Assembly: GCA_963678085.1 (NCBI GenBank)
Contig: OY782680.1
Location: 2,976,001 to 3,040,000 of the forward strand
Reading direction: 5' to 3'
DNA length: 64,000 bases
Origin: Aliishimia sp963678085
GTDB lineage: Bacteria; Pseudomonadota; Alphaproteobacteria; Rhodobacterales; Rhodobacteraceae
The position numbers were made by a program, and so were the translations under genes. Below the pieces are notes generated by a model. That model saw only the letters and a program-made list of their open reading frames with translations, was not told the DNA's origin and made no database searches. This document shows, piece after piece, positions 1 to 8,540 of the stretch (within the stretch, counting starts at the first letter, position 1; every line of letters starts with the position of its first letter).

Positions 1-182
1 TGCCTCTCTTTGGCCGCAGAATGCCGATTTTAGCCCAATGAAGTCAAGCAGCTGGAGATCCAGCTCTCGGCCGTATAGCGCCTAGAGTGAAAACAGATCA
101 AGTTGCATCAAGCCGTGCCGGTATTCGCGTTCGAGCATAGCGAGAGGCAGCGAAGACTGGCCGGGCAGGGTCGTTTTCTACT
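1..182. other. Left-edge sequence with no supported gene
   Basis: Short open stretches occur on both strands, including a plus-strand frame that ends at a stop at 83-85 and a 31-codon minus-strand frame. None has a clear start, ribosome binding site or recognisable motif. It could be the tail of a gene lying to the left, but nothing here supports a specific call. Confidence 0.3.
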
Positions 183-587
183 CTAATCTACCCAGTGGCA
201 GTCGAAATCTGTCATAAGATCCTCAGCAGAGCCGCTGTAATCGCTGTCAACGCCTTCGCATTGCAGCTTTCGCGGGCCTTCTGGAAATTTAGGAGCCGGG
301 CGACCATTACAGGACAGATTGGCCACCATCGAGGCGGCATCCCCAATCAGGTCTTTGACCTTGCAGCCAGACACTTTTTCCATTGCGAAGCGCGCTTTAT
401 GCTCAACAAATTCCAGACGCGGGGCCCATTCGGTATTGGTACGAATGGCCGAGGCCCTGCTATGGGCCACACGGATATCGAACACCGATCCATCCACGGT
501 CACAGTTGTTGCCGGAACGCCTTGAAACCCCGGAGGGGGCGTGTTGCAGGCCGACAGAAAAATGAGAAACAAAGCAGGGATACGCAT
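183..587 (-). CDS. Small putative lipoprotein of unknown function
   Basis: The 134-residue protein starts with a short hydrophobic signal segment ending in a lipobox-like LSAC, with the acylated cysteine expected at position 14. It should therefore be an inner- or outer-membrane-anchored lipoprotein. The start at 587 is preferred over an upstream in-frame start at 647, because it places the signal peptide at the N-terminus. The mature part has three further cysteines in its C-terminal half and no family motif that I recognise. It lies directly downstream of the DegP-like protease gene on the same strand (gap about 75 bp), so the two may be cotranscribed. Confidence 0.6.
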   Translation of the reverse strand: MRIPALFLIFLSACNTPPPGFQGVPATTVTVDGSVFDIRVAHSRASAIRTNTEWAPRLEFVEHKARFAMEKVSGCKVKDLIGDAASMVANLSCNGRPAPKFPEGPRKLQCEGVDSDYSGSAEDLMTDFDCHWVD

Positions 588-662
588 GGGGGCAGGATAG
601 CCAATTATGGTAAACAATTCCTTACCAACGCGAAGGCGTTCCCCCAAATGCGAGCCCGCAAG

Positions 663-2039
663 TCAGGCGCGAAAAGACAAAACGATACGGCGATTGCCTC
701 GCAACACCTCGAGACGATAGCGCCCATTGCGTGACAGGGCGCGCGCGGCGACCTGGGGCGTTTCGACCTTCCGCCCATTGATCCCAAGCAAGACATCCCC
801 TGCCCTGAGACCGACGCGCGCGCCAAGATCGCCCGGATTGGCAATAATCACTCCGCTCACTTCAAGGGGCAAGTTATAATCGGCCAGCACCGCCGGATTG
901 ATATTCATCACCACAAGGCCCGGCAGCACTGTGCGCCGCCCCAGCACCTGCGCATCGCGTGGCGGGATTTCGGGGGCGGAGACCAGCGAGACGGAAACGG
1001 TCTGTGTATCGCCGCCGCGCACCCGCTCGATGAGCACCTCGCGCGCGCCAACAACGGACATCCGGTAAACCATCTCAGAAGGGGAGTTCACCGGAGCGCC
1101 GTCTACAGCCGTAATCACGTCCCCAACCGCAAACCCGGCCTGCGCAAAGGGGCTTTCGGGATGCAAGCCAGAGATCACCAACCCTTCGGGCATAGGCAGA
1201 CCAAGACTATCGGCCAGGGATTGGTCCACAGGCTGGCCCGACATACCCGCCCAGGGGCGCTCAAAGCGGGTCTTGCCCTGACGCGCCTGAGAGACAAAGG
1301 ATTTCACCAAATTCGCAGGAATTGCAAAGCCAATCCCATTTGAGCCCCCCGAGCGGGTCACGATTTGCGTATTTATGCCAATAAGCCGCCCCGAAATATC
1401 GATCAAAGCGCCGCCCGAATTGCCCGGATTGATCGGCGCATCGGTCTGAATAAAATACCCGCGACCAGATCCACGCGCCCCGCCAGAGCGCGCGAGCCCC
1501 GAAACGATGCCGCTGGAAACAGTCTGGCCCACCCCGAATGGATTGCCAATCGCAAGCACTAGCTCGCCGACCTCGACCTCATCAGAGCCACGCAACGGCA
1601 GGCTGGGCAGATCGCTCGCCCCCTCAAGCTGCAAGATCGCCAAATCGCTCTCTTTGTCGCCCAAGAGCACACGAGCCGTAAATTCGCGCCGATCATTAAG
1701 CACCACGCGAATATCCGTCGCCATGCCCACCACATGATAATTAGACACCACAATCCCGTCAGAACTGAGGATCACACCAGAGCCAAGCGAGTTCTGAACC
1801 CGCGGCTGGGGCTGCCCGAACCCCTCAAAGAATTGCTCAAAGAACGGGTCATTCATGAACGGCGAGCGGGGCTGGGTCTGCGTGACGCGCTTGGCATAGA
1901 TATTCACCACGGCCGGAGCCGCCTCTTTCACCAGAGGTGCAAAGCTAAGCGAAATTTCCGCCTGGCTTGCGGGCACGCGGGTGTCAGCGACCAAGGGCGT
2001 TGCAACAAGAGCAAGGATCAGGGGGAGCAATCTGAGCAT
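663..2039 (-). CDS. Do-like (DegP/DegQ family) periplasmic serine protease
   Basis: This is a 458-residue trypsin-like HtrA-family protease, expected to degrade or refold damaged envelope proteins in the periplasm. Residues 1 to about 19 form a signal peptide. The catalytic triad is visible as H102 (SNYHVV), D132 (ESDLAIL) and S208 (GNSGG). Two PDZ domains follow, at roughly 260-345 and 375-455. Length and domain order fit DegP/DegQ rather than DegS, which has one PDZ domain. The start at 2039 is chosen over 2075 because a GGAGG lies 7 bases upstream of it and the signal peptide then begins properly. Which of the DegP, DegQ or MucD subtypes it is cannot be settled here. Confidence 0.93.
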   Translation of the reverse strand: MLRLLPLILALVATPLVADTRVPASQAEISLSFAPLVKEAAPAVVNIYAKRVTQTQPRSPFMNDPFFEQFFEGFGQPQPRVQNSLGSGVILSSDGIVVSNYHVVGMATDIRVVLNDRREFTARVLLGDKESDLAILQLEGASDLPSLPLRGSDEVEVGELVLAIGNPFGVGQTVSSGIVSGLARSGGARGSGRGYFIQTDAPINPGNSGGALIDISGRLIGINTQIVTRSGGSNGIGFAIPANLVKSFVSQARQGKTRFERPWAGMSGQPVDQSLADSLGLPMPEGLVISGLHPESPFAQAGFAVGDVITAVDGAPVNSPSEMVYRMSVVGAREVLIERVRGGDTQTVSVSLVSAPEIPPRDAQVLGRRTVLPGLVVMNINPAVLADYNLPLEVSGVIIANPGDLGARVGLRAGDVLLGINGRKVETPQVAARALSRNGRYRLEVLRGNRRIVLSFRA

Positions 2040-2154
2040 AGTCTGGCCTCCAGGGATATTCACAAAGATATGCAAAGGCGGTCGCCAGATTGCAAGCGGG
2101 GCATTTTACCGGGGGGCCGGGCCCGGCCAGAAAGCCGAGCCCGGATCTGCGTGG

Positions 2155-3120
2155 CTACATCCAGCTTGCCGGAACAAACCGATAGGCATCACCCGCTTTG
2201 GCGAAACGCCCAAACCCTGGGAAATGCACATGGGTGGCCGCAATCAACACCCCATCCGCAGACGTCCGGTCGAGCAAGCGCGCCCGCGTGTCGGCAGCCA
2301 TGGCCGGATCTGCATCAAAACCGCTTTGTATTTCAGGGTGGGCGGTCTGCAACTCGGTGTTCAAAAGGATGTCAGCCACCATCATCAACTGACGATCCCC
2401 GCCATCGATATGCACAACCGAATGGCCTGGGGTATGGCCCGGCGCCAGTTCAAGCGTTATGCCCGGCGCGACCTGAGCCCCAGCGGCAACAGGGCGAATC
2501 CGCTCGCCACAGGCTCCGAAAACATGCTGAGCCAAGCCGAAAAAGCCTTTGGCCTCCTCAGGTGCTTGCGCCATCATACCAGCATCAGTCCAAAAACCGT
2601 GATCCACATCAGAGATCACCACTTCGGCATTTGCGAATACGGGGGCCCCTGCGGCCACAAGCCCACCAATGTGATCGGGATGGGCATGGGTTGCGATTAC
2701 GAGATCAACATCTTCTGGCGTAACACCTGCCGCAGCAAGCCCATCTGCAAGCCGTCCAAATCCCGGCCCCAAGGCCTCCAACTGCCCCACCCCGGCGTCA
2801 ATCAGGATCGTTTGCGTCTCAGATTGAAGCAAAAAAGCGTTCACAGGGGCGGGCAAAACCTCGCCCAAAGATCCCACCCCAGCCAAAGTATCATCAATCA
2901 CAGCCTGCTCGGCCCCAAAGAATAAGCCCTTCGGCAGAGGCACCATGCCATCACAAATTGATGTGATCCGATAGTTCCCCATAGGAGCATCAAACATGGC
3001 GGGGGCGTTGCGCGCTGCATGCGTTGCGGCAAGCGAAGAGGTCGCTGTTCCCTGCAGCCCCAAAGCGGCGGTCGCGCCCAGCCCGCCAAGTGCAAAACTG
3101 CGCCGTGTGAAAGTGGTCAT
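2155..3120 (-). CDS. Tat-exported MBL-fold metallo-hydrolase
   Basis: The 321-residue protein begins with a twin-arginine signal (TRRSF at residues 5-9, then a hydrophobic stretch), so it is probably exported folded to the periplasm. The metallo-beta-lactamase zinc motif is THAHPDH with H145, H147, D149 and H150. A second metal ligand lies in the HTPGHS region, and a late histidine lies in THVHFPG near the C-terminus. The substrate is unknown; the superfamily includes lactonases, glyoxalase II and arylsulfatases. It is divergently transcribed from a Cys-containing OhrR/MarR-type regulator across 97 bp. The palindromes there sit on its promoter, which suggests direct repression by that regulator. 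Confidence 0.88.
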   Translation of the reverse strand: MTTFTRRSFALGGLGATAALGLQGTATSSLAATHAARNAPAMFDAPMGNYRITSICDGMVPLPKGLFFGAEQAVIDDTLAGVGSLGEVLPAPVNAFLLQSETQTILIDAGVGQLEALGPGFGRLADGLAAAGVTPEDVDLVIATHAHPDHIGGLVAAGAPVFANAEVVISDVDHGFWTDAGMMAQAPEEAKGFFGLAQHVFGACGERIRPVAAGAQVAPGITLELAPGHTPGHSVVHIDGGDRQLMMVADILLNTELQTAHPEIQSGFDADPAMAADTRARLLDRTSADGVLIAATHVHFPGFGRFAKAGDAYRFVPASWM

Positions 3121-3143
3121 CGTTTTTCTCCAGTTACGACTAT

Positions 3144-3182
3144 ATCTAATTAGATCATTTCGTATACGATCTAAATTGTCAA
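3144..3182 (-). promoter_or_regulatory. Promoter and twin palindromic operator for the MBL-hydrolase gene
   Basis: On the minus strand a -35 TTGACA (3177-3182) and a -10 AATGAT (3154-3159) are separated by 17 bp. A perfect palindrome TCGTATACGA (3160-3169) fills the spacer, and a second perfect palindrome ATCTAATTAGAT (3144-3155) overlaps the -10. Their centres are 15 bp apart. This arrangement fits an operator for the divergent MarR-type regulator; the assignment is inference. Confidence 0.62.
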
Positions 3183-3217
3183 TTCCCTTTTGCGCGAATG
3201 CAACCTATTGAGAAGAG

Positions 3218-3688
3218 ATGAGCGACAGAACCGATCAATTCACCCGGAGGGTTTGTTTTTCCGTCTATGCGACGCATCGGGCGTTTAATCGCTATTATCA
3301 GACGATGTTGTCTGAAACCGGTTTAACCTACCCAAAGCTGGTGATCCTCTACTCTCTAAGCGAGAACGGGCCGCTGACTGTGTCTGACCTCTCAGCGCGC
3401 GCCGGAGTCGAACCCAACACCTTGTCGCCCCTGCTGAAAAAGATGGCAGAGTTTGGAACGATAACCCGCGAACGGGCACCCGAGGACGAGCGCAAAGTTG
3501 TGATACGTCTCACAGAGATGGGGCAAGCCATACTGGAACGCGCGGACACAACCGTGCTTAAAAGCTTTTCTGAGCTTAATCTGGACTATGAGCAGGCCAT
3601 GCAAGCGGTGCTATTTCTCGAGACCACGCGCGAGCAGTTAGACAAAGCCACGCCAACAAAGCTGCACATCGACGACATAACAAGTTGA
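3218..3688 (+). CDS. MarR/OhrR-family transcriptional regulator
   Basis: A 156-residue winged-helix regulator. The N-terminal pattern around C13 (RVCFSVY), followed by GLTYPKLVILYSL, LTVSDLSARAGV, TLSPLLKKM and the wing signature EDERKVV, matches OhrR-like MarR proteins. In OhrR the equivalent N-terminal cysteine is oxidised by organic peroxides and releases the repressor from DNA. C13 is present here, so redox sensing is plausible but unproven. The gene is divergent from the MBL-fold hydrolase, whose promoter contains two palindromes; that gene is the likely target. No ohr peroxidase gene is adjacent, which leaves the physiological signal open. Confidence 0.85.
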   Translation: MSDRTDQFTRRVCFSVYATHRAFNRYYQTMLSETGLTYPKLVILYSLSENGPLTVSDLSARAGVEPNTLSPLLKKMAEFGTITRERAPEDERKVVIRLTEMGQAILERADTTVLKSFSELNLDYEQAMQAVLFLETTREQLDKATPTKLHIDDITS

Positions 3689-3727
3689 GCGGTGCGGTCG
3701 CAAAGCAATCTGTGCTCCCAAACGACA

Positions 3728-3753
3728 AAAGCCCGGCACTTGGGCCAGGCTTT
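3728..3753 (-). terminator. Terminator after rplQ
   Basis: The arms AAAGCC (3728-3733) and GGCTTT (3748-3753) pair with an inner GGC/GCC extension across one mismatch. On the minus strand the hairpin is followed by TTTTGTCGTT. It lies about 35 bp beyond the rplQ stop and probably ends the ribosomal superoperon. Confidence 0.7.
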
Positions 3754-3786
3754 AAATTCGGTTGTCTCAGCAACCCGAAGCGGAAA

Positions 3787-4203
3787 TTACTCTTCGGCTT
3801 CTTCCGCTTCCAGACGCGCTTTGTCGGCAGCGCCTTTCGCGTCGCGGTCGCGGTCCACAAATTCGATGATCGCCATTGGGGCCATGTCGCCATAGCGGAA
3901 ACCGGCCTTGAGGATGCGGATGTAACCACCCTGGCGCTCGGCATAGCGGGGGCCGAGCACGTCAAAGAGTTTGGTCACATATTGATCTTCTTTCAGACGC
4001 GCGCGCGCTTGGCGACGGGCGTGCAGATCACCGCGCTTTGCCAGCGTGATCAGCTTTTCGACGATGGGGCGCAGTTCTTTGGCTTTTGGCAGCGTTGTCT
4101 TGATCTGCTCATGCTCAATCAATGAGCCCGCCATGTTTGAAAAGAGCGCCTTGCGGTGCTCATGGGTGCGGTTTAGGCGGCGGTAGCCTCGTGCGTGACG
4201 CAT
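3787..4203 (-). CDS. rplQ: 50S ribosomal protein L17
   Basis: The 138-residue protein starts MRHARGYRRLNR and contains the L17 signature around residues 17-45 (HRKALFSNMAGSLIEHEQIKTTLPKAKELRP). It sits at the polypeptide exit-tunnel region of the large subunit. A C-terminal acidic and alanine-rich tail (residues about 118-138) goes beyond the E. coli protein, as is common in alphaproteobacteria. It is the last gene of the alpha operon, after rpoA, and is followed by a hairpin terminator. Confidence 0.97.
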   Translation of the reverse strand: MRHARGYRRLNRTHEHRKALFSNMAGSLIEHEQIKTTLPKAKELRPIVEKLITLAKRGDLHARRQARARLKEDQYVTKLFDVLGPRYAERQGGYIRILKAGFRYGDMAPMAIIEFVDRDRDAKGAADKARLEAEEAEE

Positions 4204-4334
4204 GGTTGTATCTCCAAATGTGAAGGCCCATTATGGGCTGTTTTGCTTTGTCTGGCTGGCCTGCGTGGGACCAACTCTCCTTGGGGCTGAGCGCCCATAT
4301 GCGAGAGGGCAAGGTTCCCCCTGCCCGCTCGAAA

Positions 4335-5351
4335 TTAGTAGTTATCCTCGAATTTCTTGGCGAGGTCTTCGATATTGTCTGGCGGCCAGTCCTCGACATC
4401 CATGCCAAGATGCAGCCCCATGCCCGAAAGCACCTCTTTGATCTCGTTCAAAGACTTGCGGCCAAAGTTCGGCGTGCGCAGCATTTCGGCCTCGGTCTTT
4501 TGGATGAGATCGCCGATATAGACGATATTGTCGTTCTTGAGGCAGTTTGCCGAGCGCACAGACAGCTCCAGCTCGTCCACTTTCTTGAGCAAAAGCGGGT
4601 TGAACTCTAGACCATCTTCTTCGTCCGGGCGACCTGCGCTTGTGGGCTCTTCGAAATTCACAAAGATGGAAAGCTGATCCTGCAAGATACGCGCCGCATA
4701 GGCAAGCGCATCTTCTGGCGTCAAGGAGCCATCTGTTTCAATCTTCATGGTCAGCTTGTCATAATCCAGCACTTGGCCCTCACGGGTCGGCTGCACGTCA
4801 TAGCTGACTTTCTTAACCGGAGAATAGATCGCGTCGATTGGGATCAATCCGATAGGCGCATCCTCGGGCTTATTCTTATCCGCAGAGACATAGCCTTTGC
4901 CTGTATCAACGGTGAGCTCCATATAGACCTCAGCGCCATCATCCAAGTGGCAAATCACGTGATCCCGGTTCAAAATTTCGATACCAGCGCTTTCGGAGAT
5001 ATCGCCAGCAGTGATCAATCCAGGGCCTTTGGCGTTGATGTTGAGGCGCTTTGGCCCCTCCACTTCCATTCGGATGGATACGCCTTTGAGGTTCAAGATG
5101 ATGTCCGTCACATCTTCACGAACACCAGAAACGGACGAGAATTCATGCAAAACATTGTCAATTTGCACCGAGGTGATCGCCGCGCCTTGCAGCGATGACA
5201 TCAACACACGCCGCAGCGCGTTCCCCATGGTGAGACCAAAGCCGCGCTCAAGCGGTTCTGCGACAACAGTTGCGGTGCGCGCCGGGTCATTGCCTAGCTT
5301 CACATCAAGCTGCATCGGTTTGATCAATTCTGCCCAATTTTTGTGGATCAT
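4335..5351 (-). CDS. rpoA: DNA-directed RNA polymerase subunit alpha
   Basis: A 338-residue RNA polymerase alpha subunit. The N-terminal assembly domain spans roughly residues 20-235. The C-terminal domain (about 250-325) carries ARTANCLKN-type helix-hairpin-helix residues (SVRSANCLKNDNI, then LRTPNFGRKSLNEIKEVL) that bind UP elements and activators. The start MIHKNW at 5351 is preferred over 5363 because GGAGGG lies just upstream and the family starts here. It lies between rpsK and rplQ as in the usual alpha operon; rpsD is not present in this cluster. Confidence 0.97.
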   Translation of the reverse strand: MIHKNWAELIKPMQLDVKLGNDPARTATVVAEPLERGFGLTMGNALRRVLMSSLQGAAITSVQIDNVLHEFSSVSGVREDVTDIILNLKGVSIRMEVEGPKRLNINAKGPGLITAGDISESAGIEILNRDHVICHLDDGAEVYMELTVDTGKGYVSADKNKPEDAPIGLIPIDAIYSPVKKVSYDVQPTREGQVLDYDKLTMKIETDGSLTPEDALAYAARILQDQLSIFVNFEEPTSAGRPDEEDGLEFNPLLLKKVDELELSVRSANCLKNDNIVYIGDLIQKTEAEMLRTPNFGRKSLNEIKEVLSGMGLHLGMDVEDWPPDNIEDLAKKFEDNY

Positions 5352-5466
5352 GCGTCCCTCCATTCTTGCGCTCGCCCCATGTCCAAAAGGCGAACGCGCC
5401 CGAGGTTAATTGTGTCGCACTTATTACGACCGCCCGAGATTTCCGAGCGGTCCATAAACAAATCTG

Positions 5467-5859
5467 TCAGACCCGGCGGCGTTTCGGGGGGCGGCACCCG
5501 TTATGTGCGATCGGGGTCACATCGCGAATGGATGTGATCGTAAATCCAATAGCCGCCAGCGCCCGCAGCGCGCTTTCACGGCCAGAGCCTGGGCCCTGCA
5601 CCTCAACCTCAAGGGTTTTCACGCCATGCTCTTGCGCTTTCTTGCCTGCATCTTCTGCCGCCATCTGCGCCGCATAAGGCGTTGACTTACGCGAGCCCTT
5701 AAAGCCCATCGTGCCCGCAGAAGACCAAGAGATCGCGTTGCCTTGCACGTCTGAAATCAAGATCTTTGTATTGTTGAAGGAAGAATTCACATGGGCGACG
5801 CCCGTTGCAATATTCTTGGAAACCTTGCGCTTACCAGCGCGCCGTGTGTCTCGTGCCAT
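5467..5859 (-). CDS. rpsK: 30S ribosomal protein S11
   Basis: A 130-residue platform protein of the small subunit, recognisable from GVAHVNSSFNNTKI near residue 20 and the arginine-rich C-terminus ending DVTPIAHNGCRPPKRRRV. Length is normal for the family. It is 12 bp downstream of rpsM and about 115 bp upstream of rpoA. Confidence 0.97.
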   Translation of the reverse strand: MARDTRRAGKRKVSKNIATGVAHVNSSFNNTKILISDVQGNAISWSSAGTMGFKGSRKSTPYAAQMAAEDAGKKAQEHGVKTLEVEVQGPGSGRESALRALAAIGFTITSIRDVTPIAHNGCRPPKRRRV

Positions 5860-5871
5860 GGGTGCGCCTCC

Positions 5872-6240
5872 TTATTTCTTCTTGCCAGCGATGGCCTTTG
5901 CGGGGCCTTTGCGGGTGCGAGCATTCGTGTGGGTCCGCTGTCCGCGCACAGGCAGATTACGGCGATGGCGCAGACCGCGATAGCAACCCAGATCCATCAA
6001 ACGCTTGATGTTCATGGTCACATCGCGGCGCAGGTCACCTTCTACGGTGTAGTTCGCGTCGATATGCTCACGGATCTGAATCACCTCTTGGTCGCTCAGC
6101 TCGTTCACACGGCGAGAGGCTTCGATATTCAGCGCTTCACAGATATTTTTCGCAGATGTATGCCCAATGCCTGTGATGTAAGTCAGCGCGATCGGGACGC
6201 GTTTGGATGTTGGGATGTTAACCCCGGCAATACGTGCCAA
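5872..6240 (-). CDS. rpsM: 30S ribosomal protein S13
   Basis: A 122-residue head protein of the small subunit that contacts the P-site tRNA and forms bridges to the large subunit. MARIAGVNIPTSKR at the start and RGLRHRRNLPVRGQRT near the C-terminus are diagnostic. It is the first gene after a 193-bp gap from adk that holds a strong promoter-like sequence, so it probably opens the rpsM-rpsK-rpoA-rplQ unit. Confidence 0.97.
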   Translation of the reverse strand: MARIAGVNIPTSKRVPIALTYITGIGHTSAKNICEALNIEASRRVNELSDQEVIQIREHIDANYTVEGDLRRDVTMNIKRLMDLGCYRGLRHRRNLPVRGQRTHTNARTRKGPAKAIAGKKK

Positions 6241-6363
6241 TGTGTCGTTCCTTTCGTTGCGAGCCCGTCATTCCAGGCCCTTTTTTCACAACTTAAGGCC
6301 CAAGGATTACCCCAGGCCTCACGTCAGAGTTGATTTAACTTTTGATTCTCATTCAGACTTCGG

Positions 6364-6392
6364 TCATTAGGGCTGATTCACGCGCGCGTCAA
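6364..6392 (-). promoter_or_regulatory. Promoter for the rpsM-rpsK-rpoA-rplQ unit
   Basis: On the minus strand TTGACG (6387-6392) and TAATGA (6364-6369) are separated by exactly 17 bp. This would give a leader of about 115 bases before rpsM, containing GGGCC/GGCCT repeats that could fold. Consensus match and position support a promoter; it is not demonstrated. Confidence 0.6.
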
Positions 6393-6433
6393 CCCCTTGA
6401 GCAAGAGCCTGTCAAGTATTTTTTCGCACAAGG

Positions 6434-7057
6434 TTAAGCGTCTTTGATATTGCGTAGGACATCAGTCGCTTCGCTCTCAACACCGCGCAAGACTTCTGCG
6501 ATTTCGGCTTTCACCGCCTCAGGATCGGCCATACCATCAACACCTTTCAGCAAGCCTTTGGCATAGTAATAGCCTTTCAGCGGAGATGTTTTCTTGTAAT
6601 ACTCCATCAGGCGGATGCGGAAGCTTTCTTCGTTATCATCGGCACGCACAGGTTGACCAGCGGCACGCGCCTCGTCTGCGCGACCCACGATCCGCCCAAC
6701 GAGCGCCTCATCATCCACGCCTAGCTCAATCACCGCATGTAGGCCGGTGGCCAGCTCAAGCATCAGCTCTTGCAACGCGTCAGCCTGCGCCAAAGTGCGT
6801 GGGAAACCATCGAAAATAAAGCTGGCCAAGGGGTTTGCCTCAAGCTGTTCGCGGATCAGACCTATGACGATCTCATCCGTTACCAGCTCCCCCGCATCCA
6901 TCACTGCCGCAACCCTATTGCCCATTTCAGTGCCCGAGGTCCGTGCCGCACGCAGCATATCGCCTGTGCTCAGCTGCACCATACCTTTTTCTTCAACAAG
7001 ATAGCCGGCCTGCGTACCTTTTCCTGCGCCAGGGGGGCCTAAAAGTATAATATTCAT
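6434..7057 (-). CDS. adk: Adenylate kinase
   Basis: Interconverts ATP + AMP and 2 ADP in the cytoplasm. The 207-residue protein has the P-loop GPPGAGKGT at residues 7-15, the NMP-binding region following LSTGDMLRAA, and DGFPRT near residue 84. The LID segment (around residues 120-160, GRADEARAAGQPVRADDNEE) has none of the four zinc-binding cysteines seen in Gram-positive enzymes. Its ATG overlaps the secY stop by 4 bases (ATGA), indicating translational coupling. The secY-adk order is typical of spc operons. Confidence 0.96.
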   Translation of the reverse strand: MNIILLGPPGAGKGTQAGYLVEEKGMVQLSTGDMLRAARTSGTEMGNRVAAVMDAGELVTDEIVIGLIREQLEANPLASFIFDGFPRTLAQADALQELMLELATGLHAVIELGVDDEALVGRIVGRADEARAAGQPVRADDNEESFRIRLMEYYKKTSPLKGYYYAKGLLKGVDGMADPEAVKAEIAEVLRGVESEATDVLRNIKDA

Positions 7058-8430
7058 CGGCGCACAGGGCTCCTTTTCCCGCGTCTTTTCCCACCCTTGG
7101 CACCTTTGCCACGCAGCTGGGATTTTTCGATAAGCCCTTCATATTGATGAGCAAGCAAATGAGATTGCACCTGCTGGATCGTGTCCATGGTGACAGACAC
7201 GACGATCAACACTGAGGTGCCGCCAAAGTAAAACGGAATTGCGTATTGCCCACGAATGATCTCAGGCAGCAGGCAAACCAGCGCCAAATAGGCCGAGCCA
7301 AGCACCAAGATGCGGTTCACGACATATTCAAGATATTCAGCGGTTTTCTTACCTGGGCGAATACCTGGCACAAAGCCGTTTTGGTTCTTGAGGTTTTCAG
7401 CCACATCATCCGGTTTGAACGAGACGTTGAATGTGTAGAAATATGCGAAAAAGATGATCATCGCCGCAAAGAAGATCAGGTAAAGCGGCTGCCCTGGCCC
7501 AAACCAAGCCAGCAGAGTGGACATGACCGGACCAGTGGAGTTACCCGAGAATGTGCTCACCGTCATGGGCAAAAGCAACAGAGATGAGGCAAAGATCGCC
7601 GGGATCACATTGGCTGGGTTCACCTTGACCGGCAGATGCGACGAGCCACCATCATAGACCTTCATCCCCACTTGGCGTTTGGGATATTGGATATGGATCT
7701 TGCGCAGCGCCCGTTCCATGAACACCACAAACATGATGGTCACGATCACCATCACGATCACGCCAACAATCAGCGCCGGTCCAATCGCACCAGAGCGCCC
7801 TTGCGCAAAGAACTGCGCCAGAGCCGCAGGCACCTCAGCAATGATGCCCACAAAGATGATCAGGGAAATACCGTTGCCAACGCCGCGCGCAGTGATCTGC
7901 TCGCCCAGCCACATCAGGAACATGGTTCCGCCCACGAGCGTAATCATGCAGGACGCCAGAAAGAATAAGCCAGGGTTCGCGACCATCCCCTCACCATTTT
8001 GCAAGCCAACTGCAAGACCATAGGATTGAAGCGTCGCCAGCAGCACCGTCCCGTAGCGCGTGTATTGGTTGATCTTTTTGCGCCCCTGTTCACCCTCTTT
8101 CTTGAGCTGCTCAAGCGAAGGCACCATCGAGGTCATCAGCTGCACAATGATCGAGGCCGAGATATAGGGCATAATCCCTAGGGCAAAGATCCCCATCCGC
8201 CCCAACGCGCCGCCAGTAAACATGGACACCATGCCACCAATGCCTTGGCCCGCCTCCTCCATGAACCGCGCCAGTGCATTTGCATCAATCCCAGGCACCG
8301 GAATGAAGGTGCCCAGACGGTACACAATCAGCAAACCAAGCGTGAAAAGAATACGATTGCGCAGGTCGGTGGCTTTGCCAAGAGCGCTCCAGCTCGTGTT
8401 GGCGGCCATATTTTCGACGGCAGATACCAT
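7054..8430 (-). CDS. secY: Preprotein translocase channel subunit SecY
   Basis: The 458-residue inner-membrane channel of the Sec translocon. About ten hydrophobic segments are visible, starting near ILFTLGLLIVYRLGTFIPVPGID and ending before the basic C-terminal tail (GAKGGKRRGKRSPVRR). The cytoplasmic loop near GMKVYDGGSSHLPVKVNPANVIP is diagnostic. It lies between rplO and adk, but a strong hairpin terminator separates it from rplO, so its expression may depend on read-through or on a separate start. Confidence 0.97.
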   Translation of the reverse strand: MVSAVENMAANTSWSALGKATDLRNRILFTLGLLIVYRLGTFIPVPGIDANALARFMEEAGQGIGGMVSMFTGGALGRMGIFALGIMPYISASIIVQLMTSMVPSLEQLKKEGEQGRKKINQYTRYGTVLLATLQSYGLAVGLQNGEGMVANPGLFFLASCMITLVGGTMFLMWLGEQITARGVGNGISLIIFVGIIAEVPAALAQFFAQGRSGAIGPALIVGVIVMVIVTIMFVVFMERALRKIHIQYPKRQVGMKVYDGGSSHLPVKVNPANVIPAIFASSLLLLPMTVSTFSGNSTGPVMSTLLAWFGPGQPLYLIFFAAMIIFFAYFYTFNVSFKPDDVAENLKNQNGFVPGIRPGKKTAEYLEYVVNRILVLGSAYLALVCLLPEIIRGQYAIPFYFGGTSVLIVVSVTMDTIQQVQSHLLAHQYEGLIEKSQLRGKGAKGGKRRGKRSPVRR

Positions 8431-8455
8431 GTGATCCCAGATCCCTGTTCAAGAA

Positions 8456-8494
8456 AAACGCCGCCCCGAGCCGTTCCGAGCCCTGGCGGCGTTT
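8456..8494 (-). terminator. Strong hairpin terminator between rplO and secY
   Basis: The 10-bp perfect GC-rich arms AAACGCCGCC (8456-8465) and GGCGGCGTTT (8485-8494) flank a 19-base loop. On the minus strand the hairpin is followed by TTTTTCTT. It would terminate or attenuate rplO transcription 25 bp before the secY start. Confidence 0.75.
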
Positions 8495-8540
8495 GGAAAC
8501 TGTAAACGATGTAAGCAGCCCGAGGGCCGCTCACAAGTCC

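Noticed and set aside
183..734. Plus-strand frame of 179 codons opposite the small lipoprotein gene (195-734)
   Set aside because: It has no signal, domain or ribosome binding site, while the minus-strand frame has a clear lipobox.
6410..6415. TTGACA upstream of rpsM as the -35 of a promoter
   Set aside because: No -10-like sequence lies 16-18 bp downstream. The next TTGACG with TAATGA is the better candidate.
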